From CAZSHG01 sp964606695 [NCBI: uncultured bacterium] (GTDB taxonomy: Bacteria > UBP14 > UBA6098), in the NCBI GenBank assembly GCA_964606695.1, contig CAZSHG010000041.1, positions 2,426-19,320 on the forward strand: a DNA stretch of 16,895 nucleotides. Reading direction: 5' to 3'. A program made the translations under genes and the position numbers. Positions within the stretch are counted from its first letter, which is position 1; every line of letters starts with the position of its first letter. Positions 14,177 through 16,895 of this stretch are shown piece by piece. The notes under the pieces were generated by a model that saw only the letters and a list, made by a program, of their open reading frames with translations, did no database searches and was not told the DNA's origin.

Positions 14177-14197
14177 TATTAAAAAAGGAGACCGAAA

Positions 14198-15823
14198 ATG
14201 AACAAATTAGCGGTTTTTTTCTTTGTAATAGCTTGCACGACGTTCTCCGCCTCGATTGGCGGTTTGGTTACCGATTCTTACGGCATCCCCGAGAGCGGTT
14301 TTTCGCTGACATTGACCAACACCGGCACTTTCCCGCCACCGCCGCCGATGATCGAATACACTGGCGCGGACGGCACTTACATCTTCACAGGCCTCGACGC
14401 AAGCACCTACACGATAACCCCTTCCTCCCCGATTGGAGTAACCCCGCCGTCATATACCGGAATAACCGTTTCATCCGCCACCGATTCCCTCGCCGGCTAC
14501 GATTTCCGCCTGAGTTTATCTACCACGGACGCTTTGATCGGAGGTGTCGTAACTTATTTAGGAGGATTGCCCGCGTCAGGAATCGATATCATGGGAATTA
14601 GCGGGATGTCGGTTTTTTCCGCGATAACCGACTCGGTCGGCTATTACGAAATCGCCGTTTCCAGCGAAGATTCCATTTACCTCATGTGCGCACCGCCCGA
14701 TAGTTTTACGCCAGACCCCGCCATGTATACCATCAGCATTCTGCCCGGCGACACGATCCTGGATTACGATTTCGTCCTGTCGCCAATTGGATTCGACACA
14801 TCATATTCGATTACCACAATGGTTTTCGACACCACCGGCATACCAGTCGATGACGTCCTTATCCAATGCCGCGAAATATCCGGGACATCTCCCTGGATGA
14901 GCGATTACACGTCTGACGGCGAAGTCACTTTCAGCCTGTCCGAGGCTGGCGATTACGTCGTCCAGCCACTGGCCGCGGGGTATTATTTCGATCCGGAAAT
15001 CGATACAGTCGCGATAACGCCTTCTTCGCCCACGGCCTCGTTGTTATTCACTATGTATGATTCGTCCGCCATCTCGCCCTACTGGATTCACGCCGAAGTC
15101 ACCGACACCACGGGAACACCTTTCGATTCCGTTTTCATCGAATGGAAACATATCGACGACATGACATGGAACCCCGGTTGGTCTTCGGGCGGTATATTCT
15201 CCGCACATGTTCCCGATTCCGGCATCTACGATATGCGCGCCAGCGTTGGCATCCCCGGCATGATAGTCCTTCCGGCGGAAACCACGCTCCACCTCACCGA
15301 ATCCTCCCCGGAAGACACCGCCCACTTCACAGTCCGAGCCGATACCTCCGCCATCTCCGAAGACAAGGTGCTTCAGCCCTTTAATTTCGCCATCTACACC
15401 CACCCCAACCCGTTCAATTCATCAGTCACCATCTCGGTAGAACAGACATTCCTGTCTGTTCACGAAACCGGTGATGGCCAGACAGGAATGTCCGGCCTAC
15501 CGATGCAAGTTGAAATTTACGACGTGGCGGGGCGGTTAGTCGCAGTCCTTGAGAATAAACACCAACCTGTCATTTCGAGGAGCGATAGCGACGAGAAATC
15601 TCGTGCGGTTCAGGAGGAGATTTCTCGGCAAGCTCGAAATGACAGATTAGGAAACGGTCGATATGACAGCCAAAACAAATTCATCTGGACACCCGCCCCC
15701 TCCCTGCCCTCCGGCGTTTATCTCGTCCGGGCGCGCTTCGACCCATCGGCAAGCTCAGGCCTCCGCATGCTCAGCGACCAGGGTGGTTGCGAACGGGTTG
15801 CGCGATTGGTATATTTGAAATGA
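14198..15823 (+). CDS. Secreted multi-domain protein with T9SS-type sorting domain interrupted by repeats
   Basis: The 541-residue precursor has a signal peptide (about 1-18, FSAS). Four related beta-sandwich units of about 90 residues follow (about 19-105, 111-196, 203-288, 296-382). The first two look like carboxypeptidase-regulatory/CnaB-type domains (IGGLVTDSYGIPESG, GADGTYIFTGLDASTYTI). The C-terminus resembles a type A T9SS sorting domain: HPNPFNSSVTISV (402-414), VEIYDVAGRLVAVLE (438-452), IWTPAPSLPSGVYLVRA (496-512), ARLVYLK (535-541). Between these conserved strands lie three low-similarity inserts (about 415-434, 455-486, 513-534), each matching a palindromic DNA repeat. It probably acts at or outside the cell surface; the ligand is unknown. 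AAGGAG lies 7 nt before the ATG. The next gene follows after 11 nt. Confidence 0.85.
   Translation: MNKLAVFFFVIACTTFSASIGGLVTDSYGIPESGFSLTLTNTGTFPPPPPMIEYTGADGTYIFTGLDASTYTITPSSPIGVTPPSYTGITVSSATDSLAGYDFRLSLSTTDALIGGVVTYLGGLPASGIDIMGISGMSVFSAITDSVGYYEIAVSSEDSIYLMCAPPDSFTPDPAMYTISILPGDTILDYDFVLSPIGFDTSYSITTMVFDTTGIPVDDVLIQCREISGTSPWMSDYTSDGEVTFSLSEAGDYVVQPLAAGYYFDPEIDTVAITPSSPTASLLFTMYDSSAISPYWIHAEVTDTTGTPFDSVFIEWKHIDDMTWNPGWSSGGIFSAHVPDSGIYDMRASVGIPGMIVLPAETTLHLTESSPEDTAHFTVRADTSAISEDKVLQPFNFAIYTHPNPFNSSVTISVEQTFLSVHETGDGQTGMSGLPMQVEIYDVAGRLVAVLENKHQPVISRSDSDEKSRAVQEEISRQARNDRLGNGRYDSQNKFIWTPAPSLPSGVYLVRARFDPSASSGLRMLSDQGGCERVARLVYLK
15402..15456 (+). repeat. 55-nt direct repeat, copy A (sorting-domain module)
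   Basis: The sequence is identical to 16841-16895, which is cut by the window end. It covers the PNPFNSSVTISV coding stretch and the first 16 nt or so of the palindromic element at 15445. Both copies are in the same reading frame. The base just before the match differs (C here, T in copy B), so this is the left boundary. Confidence 0.95.
15445..15492. repeat. Palindromic element 1 inside a coding region
   Basis: The arms GACATTCCTGTCTG (15445-15458) and CAGACAGGAATGTC (15479-15492) are a perfect 14-bp inverted repeat with a 20-nt loop. It encodes residues of the insert after the first sorting-domain strand. The beginning of the same element recurs at 16884-16895. Confidence 0.9.
15567..15645. 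repeat. Palindromic element 2 inside a coding region
   Basis: The outer arms CTGTCATTTCGAG (15567-15579) and CTCGAAATGACAG (15633-15645) are a perfect 13-bp inverted repeat. The inner arms CGAGAAATCTC (15592-15602) and GAGATTTCTCG (15617-15627) give 11 bp more. The 79-nt nested palindrome encodes Arg/Ser/Asp/Glu-rich residues of about 457-483 between two conserved strands of the sorting domain. Its design is that of a dispersed intergenic repeat, not of protein-coding DNA. Confidence 0.9.
15736..15789. repeat. Probable repeat-derived insert 3 inside a coding region
   Basis: CTTCGAC (15736-15742) and GCTCAGG (15753-15759) match the motif pair at 1338-1354, followed by CTCAGCGACC. It encodes FDPSASSGLRMLSDQGG, which breaks the usual run from GVYLVRA to the last strand. 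The inverted-repeat structure is weaker than in elements 1 and 2, so this is less certain. Confidence 0.45.
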
Positions 15824-15834
15824 AAGGAGATATT

Positions 15835-16895
15835 ATGAAAACGAAAGCAATGTATTTGTTCGCCCTCTTTCTTCTCGCAGGATTTTGCGCGGGGGATTCG
15901 TTGAATGTCAGCCTCGCGGGATACCACAACACGCCGGGGTTTGCCTACGGTGTCGATGCGTATGAATCGTTCGCCTACGTCGTGAACTACGAGGACGGGA
16001 TGAGCATTTTCGACGTATCAGATCCATCGTCCCCGATTCTCGCTGGATTTTACGACACCGGCGATTGGGCTCTCGGCGTCTGTGTGCATGACAGTTTTGC
16101 CTTTATAACCGATGGTTTCGACGGAGTTCGCATAATCGATGTCGCCGATCCCTCCACGCCGAGTCTGGCGGGTTTCTACGACACACCCGGCCATGCGAAC
16201 TGTGTCTTCATTCGCGATTATTACGCCTACGTCGCCGACCGCGAAAACGGGTTGCAAATTATCAACGCGGTTGTTCCATCGACGGCTTACAGGGAGGGTT
16301 ACTGTTTCACTCCGGGGATGTCCTGGGGGGTTTTCGTGCAGGACTCATTCGCATACATCGCGGACGGCAGTTACGGCCTTCGTGTAATAGATATCTCGAT
16401 TCAATCCGCACCCTTCGAGGTGGGCTTTTTCAATACCGAGGGTTTCGCGTGGAAGGTCCATGTTTCAGGCGATTACGCTTATGTCGCCGACGACGATTAC
16501 GGTCTTCGGATAATCGATATTGTCGATCCAACTTCGCCCGTAGAAGTTGGATTTTACGACACGCCGGGGACGTCGCGCGACGTCTATGTCTGCGATTCCT
16601 TCGCCTATATCGCGGACACCTATCAGGGACTGCGGGTAATCGATGTCTCCGACCCGACATCGCCCGCCGAGGTGGGTTTCTACGACACAGAGGGAGCGGC
16701 ATACGGCGTGGATGTCCTGGGTCAATACGCCTATATCGCCGATTTCAACGACGGCCTCTATATCCTTGATATCTCATATTTCACGAGCATCGAAGAATCG
16801 CCGCAAACCGCCCTCCCGGAGGCATTCGAGATTTCCGCATACCCCAACCCGTTCAATTCATCAGTCACCATCTCGGTAGAACAGACATTCCTGTC
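15835..16895 (+). CDS. Secreted LVIVD-repeat beta-propeller with T9SS-type sorting domain, partial
   Basis: The reading frame starts at ATG 15835 (AAAGGAGA upstream) and is still open at the window end, giving 353 codons. A signal peptide covers about residues 1-19 (FCAG). Residues 34 to about 315 are seven consecutive units of exactly 42 residues with the LVIVD-type pattern, for example YIADTYQGLRVIDVSDPTSP then VGFYDT, consistent with a seven-bladed propeller. A linker (SIEESPQTALPEAFEIS) leads into YPNPFNSSVTISVEQTFL, the start of a sorting domain with palindromic element 1. Such proteins are typically surface or secreted; the ligand is unknown. It follows the previous gene by 11 nt in the same direction, so the two probably form an operon. 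The C-terminus is missing. Confidence 0.9.
   Translation, partial: MKTKAMYLFALFLLAGFCAGDSLNVSLAGYHNTPGFAYGVDAYESFAYVVNYEDGMSIFDVSDPSSPILAGFYDTGDWALGVCVHDSFAFITDGFDGVRIIDVADPSTPSLAGFYDTPGHANCVFIRDYYAYVADRENGLQIINAVVPSTAYREGYCFTPGMSWGVFVQDSFAYIADGSYGLRVIDISIQSAPFEVGFFNTEGFAWKVHVSGDYAYVADDDYGLRIIDIVDPTSPVEVGFYDTPGTSRDVYVCDSFAYIADTYQGLRVIDVSDPTSPAEVGFYDTEGAAYGVDVLGQYAYIADFNDGLYILDISYFTSIEESPQTALPEAFEISAYPNPFNSSVTISVEQTFL
15934..16776 (+). repeat. Seven in-frame 126-bp coding repeats (LVIVD units)
   Basis: Units start at 15934, 16060, 16186, 16312, 16438, 16564 and 16690; the seventh lacks the final strand. Each earlier unit is exactly 42 codons with no insertion or deletion. Anchors are [DG]xxA[YF][IV] about 12 residues in, the G(L/V/M)xI[IF][DN] strand about 22 residues in, and a terminal GFYDT-like turn. 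Unit 3 is the most diverged (lacks DP.SP, ends GYCFT). Confidence 0.9.
16841..16895 (+). repeat. 55-nt direct repeat, copy B (sorting-domain module)
   Basis: Identical to 15402-15456, including all third codon positions, and continuing to the window end, so the true match may be longer. Confidence 0.95.

Overview
The window looks like a chromosomal segment of an uncultured Gram-negative bacterium, probably in or near the FCB (Fibrobacteres-Chlorobi-Bacteroidetes) group of candidate phyla. The evidence is a complete RND tripartite efflux operon, a FadL/PorV-like outer-membrane barrel, several lipoproteins, and two secreted proteins ending in a PNPFN-type sorting domain of the kind used by type IX secretion (T9SS). 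The phylum cannot be fixed from sequence alone.

Layout: (1) 1-239, a perfect 102-bp tandem repeat (2.3 copies, open at the left edge). (2) 253-1131, an orphan PD-(D/E)XK nuclease-like gene. (3) 1132-1367, a mosaic of short interspersed palindromes and two convergent terminators. (4) 6724-1368 (minus), an efflux operon in the order TolC-like outer-membrane factor, periplasmic adaptor lipoprotein, RND pump. (5) 6725-7214, an AT-rich gene-free stretch with a candidate promoter, a palindromic operator-like site and a terminator. (6) 9761-7215 (minus), an envelope operon of a Tyr/Trp/His-rich lipoprotein, a FadL-like barrel and a conserved lipoprotein, with a good promoter and an upstream cluster of TGCACAA half-sites. 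(7) 9909-10063, a large nested inverted-repeat element that folds into a multi-helix structure. (8) 10126-14080 (plus), tRNA-Gly(CCC), a DUF512-type radical SAM protein, der (engA), plsY and a MerR-family regulator, ending in a strong terminator. (9) 14198 to the right edge (plus), two adjacent secreted genes with sorting domains; the second encodes a seven-unit LVIVD propeller and is cut by the window end.

The housekeeping core (tRNA-Gly, DUF512 protein, der, plsY, merR) is ordinary. The unusual signal is the density of short palindromic elements. Three different ones appear to sit in frame inside the C-terminal sorting domain of the protein at 14198-15823. The next gene carries a DNA-identical 55-nt copy of the start of that domain plus the first element, up to the window edge. 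This suggests that sorting-domain modules spread or are homogenised by recombination while carrying coding-tolerated palindromic repeats. The second notable object is the structured element at 9909-10063, which looks like an undescribed RNA or a complex palindromic mobile element.
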